Assembly: GCA_963691705.1 (NCBI GenBank)
Contig: OY829538.1
Location: 27,734,836 to 27,798,835, forward strand
Origin: Viola odorata
Taxonomy: Eukaryota > Streptophyta > Magnoliopsida > Malpighiales > Violaceae
Reading direction: 5' to 3'
Length of the DNA: 64,000 nt
Part shown: piece after piece, positions 9,191 to 23,016 of the stretch
Layout of the letters: each line of letters begins with the position of its first letter
How positions within the stretch are numbered: the first letter of the stretch is position 1
Position numbers and translations under genes: made by a program
Notes under the pieces: model-generated
Database searches by the model: none
What the model was told of the DNA's origin: nothing
Seen by the model: the letters and a program-made list of their open reading frames with translations, nothing else

Positions 9191-12154
9191 ATGATGGTCA
9201 TGGGGTCTGTCATAACCCATCAGGTTGTTGAAGCTAGCTCTCTCAATGTTAAAACCTGTGATTTACATATTATTTCTTTGATTAAACCACTTGGTCTCCA
9301 CTGTCTAGATGGAGTGGGTTTCTTCCATATAGAGAAAGGCTTTCTTTTCATGAATACGGGTTTTACAATCAAGGTGGACCAGATCTTCAGCCACAAGAAC
9401 AAAGGGAACTACAAATTTCCTCCACTGCATGCAGTTGGCAACCCTGTTCTACCTCTTGATGTAGATCTGCCCCCACCAGCTCCTGAACCTCAGCCAGTCC
9501 TTGCACCACAACCTGCTCGTCCACCAAATCCTCCATCAGTTGCTTCTAGTACCTCCCAAACAGATTCCCACAACTTAGCAACCCTCGCAGCTCGGACTGA
9601 GCTCCTGTGTGAGCTCTTTGAGCTCCAGCAAAAAACTGCTAGCGGTAAATTGACCCGGAGGCCGTTGTACATGCCAAGATAAAGATGATGGTCATAGGGT
9701 CTGTCATAACCCATCATGTTGTTCAAGCTAGCGCTCTCAATGTTAAAACCTGTGATTTACATATTATTTCTTTGATTAAACCACTTGGTTTCCACTGTCT
9801 AGATGGAATGGGTTTCTTCCATATAGAGAAAGGTTTTCTTTTGATGAATACAGGTCTCACAATCAAGGTAGACCAGATCTTCAGCCACAAGAATAAAGGG
9901 AACTACAAATTTCCTCCAGTGGATGCAGAAGGCAACCCTGCTCTACCTCTTAAAGTGGATCTGCCCCCACCAGCTCCTGCACCTCAGCCAGTCCTTGCAC
10001 CACAACCTGCTCGTCCACCAAATCCTCCATCAGCTGCTTCTAGTACCTCCCAGACAGATTCCCACAACTTAGCAACCCTCGCAGCTCGGACTGAGCTCCT
10101 GTGTGAGCTCTTTGAGCTCCAGCAAAAAACTGCTAGCGGTAAATTGACCCGGAGGCCGTTGTACATGCCAAGATAAAGATGATGGTCATAGGGTCTGTCA
10201 TAACCCATCAGGTTGTTGAAGCTAGCTCTCTCAATGTTAAAACCTGTGATTTACATATTATTTCTTTGATTAAACCACTTGGTCTCCACTGTCTAGATGG
10301 AGTGGGTTTCTTCCATATAGAGAAAGGCTTTCTTTTCATGAATACGGGTTTTACAATCAAGGTGGACCAGATCTACAGCCACAAGAACAAAGGGAACTAC
10401 AAATTTCCTCCACTAGATGCAGAAGGCAACCATGTTCTACCTCTTGATGAAGATCTACCCCCACCAGCTCCTGCACCTCAGCCAGTCCTTGCACCACAAC
10501 CTGCTCGTCCACCAAATCCTCCATCAGCTACTGCTAGTACCTCCCAAACAGATTCCCACAACTTAGCCACCCTCGCAGCTCGGACTGAGCTTCTGCGTGA
10601 GCTCTTTGAGCTCCAGCAAAAAACTGCTTGCGGTAAATTGACCCGGAGGCCGTTGTACATGCCAAGATAAAGATGATGGTCATGGGGTCTGTCATAACCC
10701 ATCAGGTTGTTGAAGCTAGCTCTCTCAATGTTAAAACCTGTGATTTACATATTATTTCTTTGATTAAACCACTTGGTCTCCACTGTCTAGATGGAGTGGG
10801 TTTCTTCCATATAGAGAAAGGCTTTCTTTTCATGAATACGGGTTTTACAATCAAGGTGGACCAGATCTACAGCCACAAGAACAAAGGGAACTACAAATTT
10901 CCTCCACTGCATGCAGTTGGCAACCCTGTTCTACCTCTTGATGTAGATCTGCCCCCACCAGCTCCTGAACCTCAGCCAGTCCTTGCACCACAACCTGCTC
11001 GTCCACCAAATCCTCCATCAGTTGCTTCTAGTACCTCCCAGACAGATTCCCACAACTTAGCAACCCTCGCAGCTCGGACTGAGCTCCTGTGTGAGCTCTT
11101 TGAGCTCCAGCAAAAAACTGCTAGCGGTAAATTGACCCGGAGGCCGTTGTACATGCCAAGATAAAGATGATGGTCATAGGGTCTGTCATAACCCTTCAGG
11201 TTGTTCAAGCTAGCGCTCTCAATGTTAAAACCTGTGATTTACATATTATTTCTTTGATTAAACCACTTGGTTTCCACTGTCTAGATGGAATGGGTTTCTT
11301 CCATATAGAGAAAGGTTTTCTTTTGATGAATACAGGTCTCACAATCAAGGTAGACCAGATCTTCAGCCACAAGAATAAAGGGAACTACAAATTTCCTCCA
11401 GTGGATGCAGAAGGCAACCCTGCTCTACCTCTTAAAGTGGATCTGCCCCCACCAGCTCCTGCACCTCAGCCAGTCCTTGCACCACAACCTGCTCGTCCAC
11501 CAAATCCTCCATCAGCTGCTTCTAGTACCTCCCAGACAGATTCCCACAACTTAGCAACCCTCGCAGCTCGGACTGAGCTCCTGTGTGAGCTCTTTGAGCT
11601 CCAGCAAAAAACTGCTAGCGGTAAATTGACCCGGAGGCCGTTGTACATGCCAAGATAAAGATGATGGTCATAGGGTCTGTCATAACCCATCAGGTTGTTG
11701 AAGCTAGCTCTCTCAATGTTAAAACCTGTGATTTACATATTATTTCTTTGATTAAACCACTTGGTCTCCACTGTCTAGATGGAGGCGGTTTCTTCCATAT
11801 AGAGAAAGGCTTTCTTTTCATGAATACGGGTTTTACAATCAAGGTGGACCAGATCTACAGCCACAAGAACAAAGGGAACTACAAATTTCCTCCACTAGAT
11901 GCAGAAGGCAACCATGTTCTACCTCTTGATGAAGATCTACCCCCACCAGCTCCTGCACCTCAGCCAGTCCTTGCACCACAACCTGCTCGTCCACCAAATC
12001 CTCCATCAGCTACTGCTAGTACCTCCCAAACAGATTCCCACAACTTAGCCACCCTCGCAGCTCGGACTGAGCTTCTGCGTGAGCTCTTTGAGCTCCAGCA
12101 AAAAACTGCTAGCGGTAAATTGACCCGGAGGCCGTTGTACATGCCAAGATAAAG
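8697..12154 (+). repeat. Trimer higher-order repeat, 1,482 bp
   Basis: The order D/C, A or D, B is repeated at 8697/9191/9685, 10179/10673/11167 and then 11661/12155/12649 and 13143/13637/14130. The first two copies share TACGK at 8697 and 10179. The third and fourth copies run into the 7-mer block, so the trimer appears to be the precursor of the 7-mer. Confidence 0.8.
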
Positions 12155-12648
12155 ATGATGGTCATGGGGTCTGTCATAACCCATCAGGTGGTTGAAGCTA
12201 GCTCTCTCAATGTTAAAACCTGTGATTTACATATTATTTCTTTGATTAAACCACTTGGTCTCCACTGTCTAGATGGAGTGGGTTTCTTCCATATAGAGAA
12301 AGGCTTTCTTTTCATGAATACGGGTTTTACAATCAAGGTGGACCAGATCTACAGCCACAAGAACAAAGGGAACTACAAATTTCCTCCACTGCATGCAGTT
12401 GGCAACCCTGTTCTACCTCTTGATGTAGATCTGCCCCCACCAGCTCCTGAACCTCAGCCAGTCCTTGCACCACAACCTGCTCGTCCACCAAATCCTCCAT
12501 CAGTTGCTTCTAGTACCTCCCAGACAGATTCCCACAACTTAGCAACCCTCGCAGCTCGGACTGACCTCCTGTGTGAGCTCTTTGAGCTCCAGCAAAAAAC
12601 TGCTAGCGGTAAATTGACCCGGAGGCCGTTGTACATGCCAAGATAAAG
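12155..12648 (+). repeat. Satellite monomer family D (reference copy) with intact 163-codon frame
   Basis: Family D is A-like but has the VVEASS head and IYSHKNK, with LHAVG or LHAEG. Members start at 10673, 12155, 13637, 15611, 17093, 19067, 20549, 22523, 24005, 25979, 27461, 29436, 30918, 32398, 38820, 48203, 50671 and 60056. This copy reads TDLLCELF, a change repeated in four of the five later 7-mer copies at the same position (19067, 22523, 25979, 29436) but not at 15611. Confidence 0.85.
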
Positions 12649-13636
12649 ATGATGGTCATAGGGTCTGTCATAACCCATCAGGTTGTTCAAGCTAGCGCTC
12701 TCAATGTTAAAACCTGTGATTTACATATTATTTCTTTGATTAAACCACTTGGTTTCCACTGTCTAGATGGAATGGGTTTCTTCCATATAGAGAAAGGTTT
12801 TCTTTTGATGAATACAGGTCTCACAATCAAGGTAGACCAGATCTTCAGCCACAAGAATAAAGGGAACTACAAATTTCCTCCAGTGGATGCAGAAGGCAAC
12901 CCTGCTCTACCTCTTAAAGTGGATCTGCCCCCACCAGCTCCTGCACCTCAGCCAGTCCTTGCACCACAACCAGATCGTCCACCAAATCCTCCATCAGCTG
13001 CTTCTAGTACCTCCCAGACAGATTCCCACAACTTAGCAACCCTCGCAGCTCGGACTGAGCTCCTGTGTGAGCTCTTTGAGCTCCAGCAAAAAACTGCTAG
13101 CGGTAAATTGACCCGGAGGCCGTTGTACATGCCAAGATAAAGATGATGGTCATAGGGTCTGTCATAACCCATCAGCTTGTTGAAGCTAGCTCTCTCAATG
13201 TTAAAACCTGTGATTTACATATTATTTCTTTGATTAAACCACTTGGTCTCCACTGTCTAGATGGAGTGGGTTTCTTCCATATAGAGAAAGGCTTTCTTTT
13301 CATGAATACGGGTTTTACAATCAAGGTGGACCAGATCTACAGCCACAAGAACAAAGGGAACTACAAATTTCCTCCACTAGATGCAGAAGGCAACCATGTT
13401 CTACCTCTTGATGAAGATCTACCCCCACCAGCTCCTGCACCTCAGCCAGTCCTTGCACAACAACCTGCTCGTCCACCAAATCCTCCATCAGCTACTGCTA
13501 GTACCTCCCAAACAGATTCCCACAACTTAGCCACCCTCGCAGCTCGGACTGAGCTTCTGCGTGAGCTCTTTGAGCTCCAGCAAAAAACTGCTAGCGGTAA
13601 ATTGACCCGGAGGCCGTTGTACATGCCAAGATAAAG

Positions 13637-14129
13637 ATGATGGTCATGGGGTCTGTCATAACCCATCAGGTTGTTGAAGCTAGCTCTCTCAATGTTAAAA
13701 CCTGTGATTTACATATTATTTCTTTGATTAAACCACTTGGTCTCCACTGTCTAGATGGAGTGGGTTTCTTCCATATAGAGAAAGGCTTTCTTTTCATGAA
13801 TACGGGTTTTACAATCAAGGTGGACCAGATCTACAGCCACAAGAACAAAGGGAACTACAAATTTCCTCCACTGCATGCAGAAGGCAACCCTGTTCTACCT
13901 CTTGATGTAGATCTGCCCCCACCAGCTCCTGAACCTCAGCCAGTCCTTGCACCACAACCTGGCGTCCACCAAATCCTCCATCAGTTGCTTCTAGTACCTC
14001 CCAGACAGATTCCCACAACTTAGCAACCCTCGCAGCTCGGACTGAGCTCCTGTGTGAGCTCTTTGAGCTCCAGCAAAAAACTGCTAGCGGTAAATTGACC
14101 CGGAGGCCGTTGTACATGCCAAGATAAAG
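13637..14129 (+). pseudogene. Family D monomer of the 7-mer with amplified frameshift
   Basis: GCTCGTCC is replaced by GGCGTCC at 13961, a net loss of 1 bp. The frame then ends after 128 codons. The identical lesion is at 17417, 20873, 24329, 27785 and 31242, in all six 7-mer copies. Confidence 0.93.
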
Positions 14130-14622
14130 ATGATGGTCATAGGGTCTGTCATAACCCATCAGGTTGTTCAAGCTAGCGCTCTCAATGTTAAAACCTGTGA
14201 TTTACATATTATTTCTTTGATTAAACCACTTGGTTTCCACTGTCTAGATGGAATGGGTTTCTTCCATATAGAGAAAGGTTTTCTTTTGATGAATACAGGT
14301 CTCACAATCAAGGTAGACCAGATCTTCAGCCACAAGAATAAAGGGAACTACAAATTTCCTCAGTGGATGCAGAAGGCAACCCTGCTCTACCTCTTAAAGT
14401 GGATCTGCCCCCACCAGCTCCTGCACCTCAGCCAGTCCTTGCACCACAACCTGCTCGTCCACCAAATCCTCCATCAGCTGCTTCTAGTACCTCCCAGACA
14501 GATTCCCACAACTTAGCAACCCTCGCAGCTCGGACTGAGCTCCTGTGTGAGCTCTTTGAGCTCCAGCCAAAAACTGCTAGCGGTAAATTGACCCGGAGGC
14601 CGTTGTACATGCCAAGATAAAG
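14130..14622 (+). pseudogene. Family B monomer of the 7-mer with amplified frameshift
   Basis: CCTCCAGTGG is reduced to CCTCAGTGG near 14360. The same lesion occurs near 17816, 21272, 24728 and 31641, but not in copy 5 (27954). An internal ATG at 14363 restarts an 85-codon frame covering the Pro-rich half. Confidence 0.93.
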
Positions 14623-16104
14623 ATGATGGTCATAGGGTCTGTCATAACCCATCAGGCTGTTCAAGCTAGCTCTCTCAATGTTAAACCCTGTGATTTAAAT
14701 ATTATTTCTTTGATTAATACAATTGGTCTCCACTGGCTAGATGGAATGGGTTTCTTCCATATAGAGAAAGGTTTTCTTTTGATGAATACAGGTTTCACAA
14801 TCAAGGTGGACCAGATCTCCAGCCACAAGAACAAAGGGAACTACAAATTTCCTCCACTAGATGCAGAAGGCAACCATGTTCTACCTCTTGATGAAGATCT
14901 ACCCCCACCAGCTCCTGCACCTCAGCCAGTCCTTGCAGCACAACCTGCTCGTCCACCAAATCCTCCATCAGCTACTGCTAGTACCTCCCAAACAGATTCC
15001 CACAACTTAGCCACCCTCGCAGCTCGGACTGAGCTTCTGCGTGAGCTCTTTGAGCTCCAGCAAAAAACTGCTAGCGGTAAATTGACCCGGAGGCCGTTGT
15101 ACATGCCAAGATAAAGATGATGGTCATAGGGTCTGTCATAACCCATCAGCTTGTTGAAGCTAGCTCTCTCAATGTTAAAACCTGTGATTTACATATTATT
15201 TCTTTGATTAAACCACTTGGTCTCCACTGTCTAGATGGAGTGGGTTTCTTCCATATAGAGAAAGGCTTTCTTTTCATGAATACGGGTTTTACAATCAAGG
15301 TGGACCAGATCTACAGCCACAAGAACAAAGGGAACTACAAATTTCCTCCACTAGATGCAGAAGGCAACCATGTTCTACCTCTTGATGAAGATCTACCCCC
15401 ACCAGCTCCTGCACCTCAGCCAGTCCTTGCACCACAACCTGCTCGTCCACCAAATCCTCCATCAGCTACTGCTAGTACCTCCCAAACAGATTCCCACAAC
15501 TTAGCCACCCTCGCAGCTCGGACTGAGCTTCTGCGTGAGCTCTTTGAGCTCCAGCAAAAAACTGCTAGCGGTAAATTGACCCGGAGGCCGTTGTACATGC
15601 CAAGATAAAGATGATGGTCATGGGGTCTGTCATAACCCATCAGGTGGTTGAAGCTAGCTCTCTCAATGTTAAAACCTGTGATTTACATATTATTTCTTTG
15701 ATTAAACCACTTGGTCTCCACTGTCTAGATGGAGTGGGTTTCTTCCATATAGAGAAAGGCTTTCTTTTCATGAATACGGGTTTTACAATCAAGGTGGACC
15801 AGATCTACAGCCACAAGAACAAAGGGAACTACAAATTTCCTCCACTGCATGCAGTTGGCAACCCTGTTCTACCTCTTGATGTAGATCTGCCCCCACCAGC
15901 TCCTGAACCTCAGCCAGTCCTTGCACCACAACCTGCTCGTCCACCAAATCCTCCATCAGTTGCTTCTAGTACCTCCCAGACAGATTCCCACAACTTAGCA
16001 ACCCTCGCAGCTCGGACTGAGCTCCTGTGTGAGCTCTTTGAGCTCCAGCAAAAAACTGCTAGCGGTAAATTGACCCGGAGGCCGTTGTACATGCCAAGAT
16101 AAAG

Positions 16105-19100
16105 ATGATGGTCATAGGGTCTGTCATAACCCATCAGGTTGTTCAAGCTAGCGCTCTCAATGTTAAAACCTGTGATTTACATATTATTTCTTTGATTAAA
16201 CCACTTGGTTTCCACTGTCTAGATGGAATGGGTTTCTTCCATATAGAGAAAGGTTTTCTTTTGATGAATACAGGTCTCACAATCAAGGTAGACCAGATCT
16301 TCAGCCACAAGAATAAAGGGAACTACAAATTTCCTCCAGTGGATGCAGAAGGCAACCCTGCTCTACCTCTTAAAGTGGATCTGCCCCCACCAGCTCCTGC
16401 ACCTCAGCCAGTCCTTGCACCACAACCAGATCGTCCACCAAATCCTCCATCAGCTGCTTCTAGTACCTCCCAGACAGATTCCCACAACTTAGCAACCCTC
16501 GCAGCTCGGACTGAGCTCCTGTGTGAGCTCTTTGAGCTCCAGCAAAAAACTGCTAGCGGTAAATTGACCCGGAGGCCGTTGTACATGCCAAGATAAAGAT
16601 GATGGTCATAGGGTCTGTCATAACCCATCAGCTTGTTGAAGCTAGCTCTCTCAATGTTAAAACCTGTGATTTACATATTATTTCTTTGATTAAACCACTT
16701 GGTCTCCACTGTCTAGATGGAGTGGGTTTCTTCCATATAGAGAAAGGCTTTCTTTTCATGAATACGGGTTTTACAATCAAGGTGGACCAGATCTACAGCC
16801 ACAAGAACAAAGGGAACTACAAATTTCCTCCACTAGATGCAGAAGGCAACCATGTTCTACCTCTTGATGAAGATCTACCCCCACCAGCTCCTGCACCTCA
16901 GCCAGTCCTTGCACAACAACCTGCTCGTCCACCAAATCCTCCATCAGCTACTGCTAGTACCTCCCAAACAGATTCCCACAACTTAGCCACCCTCGCAGCT
17001 CGGACTGAGCTTCTGCGTGAGCTCTTTGAGCTCCAGCAAAAAACTGCTAGCGGTAAATTGACCCGGAGGCCGTTGTACATGCCAAGATAAAGATGATGGT
17101 CATGGGGTCTGTCATAACCCATCAGGTTGTTGAAGCTAGCTCTCTCAATGTTAAAACCTGTGATTTACATATTATTTCTTTGATTAAACCACTTGGTCTC
17201 CACTGTCTAGATGGAGTGGGTTTCTTCCATATAGAGAAAGGCTTTCTTTTCATGAATACGGGTTTTACAATCAAGGTGGACCAGATCTACAGCCACAAGA
17301 ACAAAGGGAACTACAAATTTCCTCCACTGCATGCAGAAGGCAACCCTGTTCTACCTCTTGATGTAGATCTGCCCCCACCAGCTCCTGAACCTCAGCCAGT
17401 CCTTGCACCACAACCTGGCGTCCACCAAATCCTCCATCAGTTGCTTCTAGTACCTCCCAGACAGATTCCCACAACTTAGCAACCCTCGCAGCTCGGACTG
17501 AGCTCCTGTGTGAGCTCTTTGAGCTCCAGCAAAAAACTGCTAGCGGTAAATTGACCCGGAGGCCGTTGTACATGCCAAGATAAAGATGATGGTCATAGGG
17601 TCTGTCATAACCCATCAGGTTGTTCAAGCTAGCGCTCTCAATGTTAAAACCTGTGATTTACATATTATTTCTTTGATTAAACCACTTGGTTTCCACTGTC
17701 TAGATGGAATGGGTTTCTTCCATATAGAGAAAGGTTTTCTTTTGATGAATACAGGTCTCACAATCAAGGTAGACCAGATCTTCAGCCACAAGAATAAAGG
17801 GAACTACAAATTTCCTCAGTGGATGCAGAAGGCAACCCTGCTCTACCTCTTAAAGTGGATCTGCCCCCACCAGCTCCTGCACCTCAGCCAGTCCTTGCAC
17901 CACAACCTGCTCGTCCACCAAATCCTCCATCAGCTGCTTCTAGTACCTCCCAGACAGATTCCCACAACTTAGCAACCCTCGCAGCTCGGACTGAGCTCCT
18001 GTGTGAGCTCTTTGAGCTCCAGCCAAAAACTGCTAGCGGTAAATTGACCCGGAGGCCGTTGTACATGCCAAGATAAAGATGATGGTCATAGGGTCTGTCA
18101 TAACCCATCAGGCTGTTCAAGCTAGCTCTCTCAATGTTAAACCCTGTGATTTAAATATTATTTCTTTGATTAATACAATTGGTCTCCACTGGCTAGATGG
18201 AATGGGTTTCTTCCATATAGAGAAAGGTTTTCTTTTGATGAATACAGGTTTCACAATCAAGGTGGACCAGATCTCCAGCCACAAGAACAAAGGGAACTAC
18301 AAATTTCCTCCACTAGATGCAGAAGGCAACCATGTTCTACCTCTTGATGAAGATCTACCCCCACCAGCTCCTGCACCTCAGCCAGTCCTTGCAGCACAAC
18401 CTGCTCGTCCACCAAATCCTCCATCAGCTACTGCTAGTACCTCCCAAACAGATTCCCACAACTTAGCCACCCTCGCAGCTCGGACTGAGCTTCTGCGTGA
18501 GCTCTTTGAGCTCCAGCAAAAAACTGCTAGCGGTAAATTGACCCGGAGGCCGTTGTACATGCCAAGATAAAGATGATGGTCATAGGGTCTGTCATAACCC
18601 ATCAGCTTGTTGAAGCTAGCTCTCTCAATGTTAAAACCTGTGATTTACATATTATTTCTTTGATTAAACCACTTGGTCTCCACTGTCTAGATGGAGTGGG
18701 TTTCTTCCATATAGAGAAAGGCTTTCTTTTCATGAATACGGGTTTTACAATCAAGGTGGACCAGATCTACAGCCACAAGAACAAAGGGAACTACAAATTT
18801 CCTCCACTAGATGCAGAAGGCAACCATGTTCTACCTCTTGATGAAGATCTACCCCCACCAGCTCCTGCACCTCAGCCAGTCCTTGCACCACAACCTGCTC
18901 GTCCACCAAATCCTCCATCAGCTACTGCTAGTACCTCCCAAACAGATTCCCACAACTTAGCCACCCTCGCAGCTCGGACTGAGCTTCTGCGTGAGCTCTT
19001 TGAGCTCCAGCAAAAAACTGCTAGCGGTAAATTGACCCGGAGGCCGTTGTACATGCCAAGATAAAGATGATGGTCATGGGGTCTGTCATAACCCATCAGG

Positions 19101-19560
19101 TTGTTGAAGCTAGCTCTCTCAATGTTAAAACCTGTGATTTACATATTATTTCTTTGATTAAACCACTTGGTCTCCACTGTCTAGATGGAGTGGGTTTCTT
19201 CCATATAGAGAAAGGCTTTCTTTTCATGAATACGGGTTTTACAATCAAGGTGGACCAGATCTACAGCCACAAGAACAAAGGGAACTACAAATTTCCTCCA
19301 CTGCATGCAGTTGGCAACCCTGTTCTACCTCTTGATGTAGATCTGCCCCCACCAGCTCCTGAACCTCAGCCAGTCCTTGCACCACAACCTGCTCGTCCAC
19401 CAAATCCTCCATCAGTTGCTTCTAGTACCTCCCAGACAGATTCCCACAACTTAGCAACCCTCGCAGCTCGGACTGACCTCCTGTGTGAGCTCTTTGAGCT
19501 CCAGCAAAAAACTGCTAGCGGTAAATTGACCCGGAGGCCGTTGTACATGCCAAGATAAAG
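16105..19560 (+). repeat. 7-mer HOR copy 2 (3,456 bp)
   Basis: Monomers start at 16105, 16599, 17093, 17586, 18079, 18573 and 19067. By eye it differs from copy 1 only at a few positions, mainly in its last D unit (TDLL). Confidence 0.93.
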
Positions 19561-22500
19561 ATGATGGTCATAGGGTCTGTCATAACCCATCAGGTTGTTC
19601 AAGCTAGCGCTCTCAATGTTAAAACCTGTGATTTACATATTATTTCTTTGATTAAACCACTTGGTTTCCACTGTCTAGATGGAATGGGTTTCTTCCATAT
19701 AGAGAAAGGTTTTCTTTTGATGAATACAGGTCTCACAATCAAGGTAGACCAGATCTTCAGCCACAAGAATAAAGGGAACTACAAATTTCCTCCAGTGGAT
19801 GCAGAAGGCAACCCTGCTCTACCTCTTAAAGTGGATCTGCCCCCACCAGCTCCTGCACCTCAGCCAGTCCTTGCACCACAACCAGATCGTCCACCAAATC
19901 CTCCATCAGCTGCTTCTAGTACCTCCCAGACAGATTCCCACAACTTAGCAACCCTCGCAGCTCGGACTGAGCTCCTGTGTGAGCTCTTTGAGCTCCAGCA
20001 AAAAACTGCTAGCGGTAAATTGACCCGGAGGCCGTTGTACATGCCAAGATAAAGATGATGGTCATAGGGTCTGTCATAACCCATCAGCTTGTTGAAGCTA
20101 GCTCTCTCAATGTTAAAACCTGTGATTTACATATTATTTCTTTGATTAAACCACTTGGTCTCCACTGTCTAGATGGAGTGGGTTTCTTCCATATAGAGAA
20201 AGGCTTTCTTTTCATGAATACGGGTTTTACAATCAAGGTGGACCAGATCTACAGCCACAAGAACAAAGGGAACTACAAATTTCCTCCACTAGATGCAGAA
20301 GGCAACCATGTTCTACCTCTTGATGAAGATCTACCCCCACCAGCTCCTGCACCTCAGCCAGTCCTTGCACAACAACCTGCTCGTCCACCAAATCCTCCAT
20401 CAGCTACTGCTAGTACCTCCCAAACAGATTCCCACAACTTAGCCACCCTCGCAGCTCGGACTGAGCTTCTGCGTGAGCTCTTTGAGCTCCAGCAAAAAAC
20501 TGCTAGCGGTAAATTGACCCGGAGGCCGTTGTACATGCCAAGATAAAGATGATGGTCATGGGGTCTGTCATAACCCATCAGGTTGTTGAAGCTAGCTCTC
20601 TCAATGTTAAAACCTGTGATTTACATATTATTTCTTTGATTAAACCACTTGGTCTCCACTGTCTAGATGGAGTGGGTTTCTTCCATATAGAGAAAGGCTT
20701 TCTTTTCATGAATACGGGTTTTACAATCAAGGTGGACCAGATCTACAGCCACAAGAACAAAGGGAACTACAAATTTCCTCCACTGCATGCAGAAGGCAAC
20801 CCTGTTCTACCTCTTGATGTAGATCTGCCCCCACCAGCTCCTGAACCTCAGCCAGTCCTTGCACCACAACCTGGCGTCCACCAAATCCTCCATCAGTTGC
20901 TTCTAGTACCTCCCAGACAGATTCCCACAACTTAGCAACCCTCGCAGCTCGGACTGAGCTCCTGTGTGAGCTCTTTGAGCTCCAGCAAAAAACTGCTAGC
21001 GGTAAATTGACCCGGAGGCCGTTGTACATGCCAAGATAAAGATGATGGTCATAGGGTCTGTCATAACCCATCAGGTTGTTCAAGCTAGCGCTCTCAATGT
21101 TAAAACCTGTGATTTACATATTATTTCTTTGATTAAACCACTTGGTTTCCACTGTCTAGATGGAATGGGTTTCTTCCATATAGAGAAAGGTTTTCTTTTG
21201 ATGAATACAGGTCTCACAATCAAGGTAGACCAGATCTTCAGCCACAAGAATAAAGGGAACTACAAATTTCCTCAGTGGATGCAGAAGGCAACCCTGCTCT
21301 ACCTCTTAAAGTGGATCTGCCCCCACCAGCTCCTGCACCTCAGCCAGTCCTTGCACCACAACCTGCTCGTCCACCAAATCCTCCATCAGCTGCTTCTAGT
21401 ACCTCCCAGACAGATTCCCACAACTTAGCAACCCTCGCAGCTCGGACTGAGCTCCTGTGTGAGCTCTTTGAGCTCCAGCCAAAAACTGCTAGCGGTAAAT
21501 TGACCCGGAGGCCGTTGTACATGCCAAGATAAAGATGATGGTCATAGGGTCTGTCATAACCCATCAGGCTGTTCAAGCTAGCTCTCTCAATGTTAAACCC
21601 TGTGATTTAAATATTATTTCTTTGATTAATACAATTGGTCTCCACTGGCTAGATGGAATGGGTTTCTTCCATATAGAGAAAGGTTTTCTTTTGATGAATA
21701 CAGGTTTCACAATCAAGGTGGACCAGATCTCCAGCCACAAGAACAAAGGGAACTACAAATTTCCTCCACTAGATGCAGAAGGCAACCATGTTCTACCTCT
21801 TGATGAAGATCTACCCCCACCAGCTCCTGCACCTCAGCCAGTCCTTGCAGCACAACCTGCTCGTCCACCAAATCCTCCATCAGCTACTGCTAGTACCTCC
21901 CAAACAGATTCCCACAACTTAGCCACCCTCGCAGCTCGGACTGAGCTTCTGCGTGAGCTCTTTGAGCTCCAGCAAAAAACTGCTAGCGGTAAATTGACCC
22001 GGAGGCCGTTGTACATGCCAAGATAAAGATGATGGTCATAGGGTCTGTCATAACCCATCAGCTTGTTGAAGCTAGCTCTCTCAATGTTAAAACCTGTGAT
22101 TTACATATTATTTCTTTGATTAAACCACTTGGTCTCCACTGTCTAGATGGAGTGGGTTTCTTCCATATAGAGAAAGGCTTTCTTTTCATGAATACGGGTT
22201 TTACAATCAAGGTGGACCAGATCTACAGCCACAAGAACAAAGGGAACTACAAATTTCCTCCACTAGATGCAGAAGGCAACCATGTTCTACCTCTTGATGA
22301 AGATCTACCCCCACCAGCTCCTGCACCTCAGCCAGTCCTTGCACCACAACCTGCTCGTCCACCAAATCCTCCATCAGCTACTGCTAGTACCTCCCAAACA
22401 GATTCCCACAACTTAGCCACCCTCGCAGCTCGGACTGAGCTTCTGCGTGAGCTCTTTGAGCTCCAGCAAAAAACTGCTAGCGGTAAATTGACCCGGAGGC

Positions 22501-23016
22501 CGTTGTACATGCCAAGATAAAGATGATGGTCATGGGGTCTGTCATAACCCATCAGGTTGTTGAAGCTAGCTCTCTCAATGTTAAAACCTGTGATTTACAT
22601 ATTATTTCTTTGATTAAACCACTTGGTCTCCACTGTCTAGATGGAGTGGGTTTCTTCCATATAGAGAAAGGCTTTCTTTTCATGAATACGGGTTTTACAA
22701 TCAAGGTGGACCAGATCTACAGCCACAAGAACAAAGGGAACTACAAATTTCCTCCACTGCATGCAGTTGGCAACCCTGTTCTACCTCTTGATGTAGATCT
22801 GCCCCCACCAGCTCCTGAACCTCAGCCAGTCCTTGCACCACAACCTGCTCGTCCACCAAATCCTCCATCAGTTGCTTCTAGTACCTCCCAGATAGATTCC
22901 CACAACTTAGCAACCCTCGCAGCTCGGACTGACCTCCTGTGTGAGCTCTTTGAGCTCCAGCAAAAAACTGCTAGCGGTAAATTGACCCGGAGGCCGTTGT
23001 ACATGCCAAGATAAAG
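19561..23016 (+). repeat. 7-mer HOR copy 3 (3,456 bp)
   Basis: Monomers start at 19561, 20055, 20549, 21042, 21535, 22029 and 22523. The last unit has a private QIDS (ACA to ATA codon change near 22892). Confidence 0.93.

Larger units (their letters stand above)
12649..16104 (+). repeat. 7-mer HOR copy 1 (3,456 bp)
   Basis: Monomers start at 12649, 13143, 13637, 14130, 14623, 15117 and 15611. The last D unit reads TELL where most other copies read TDLL. It shares CAGGTGGTTG with the D unit at 12155, while later copies have CAGGTTGTTG. Confidence 0.93.
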
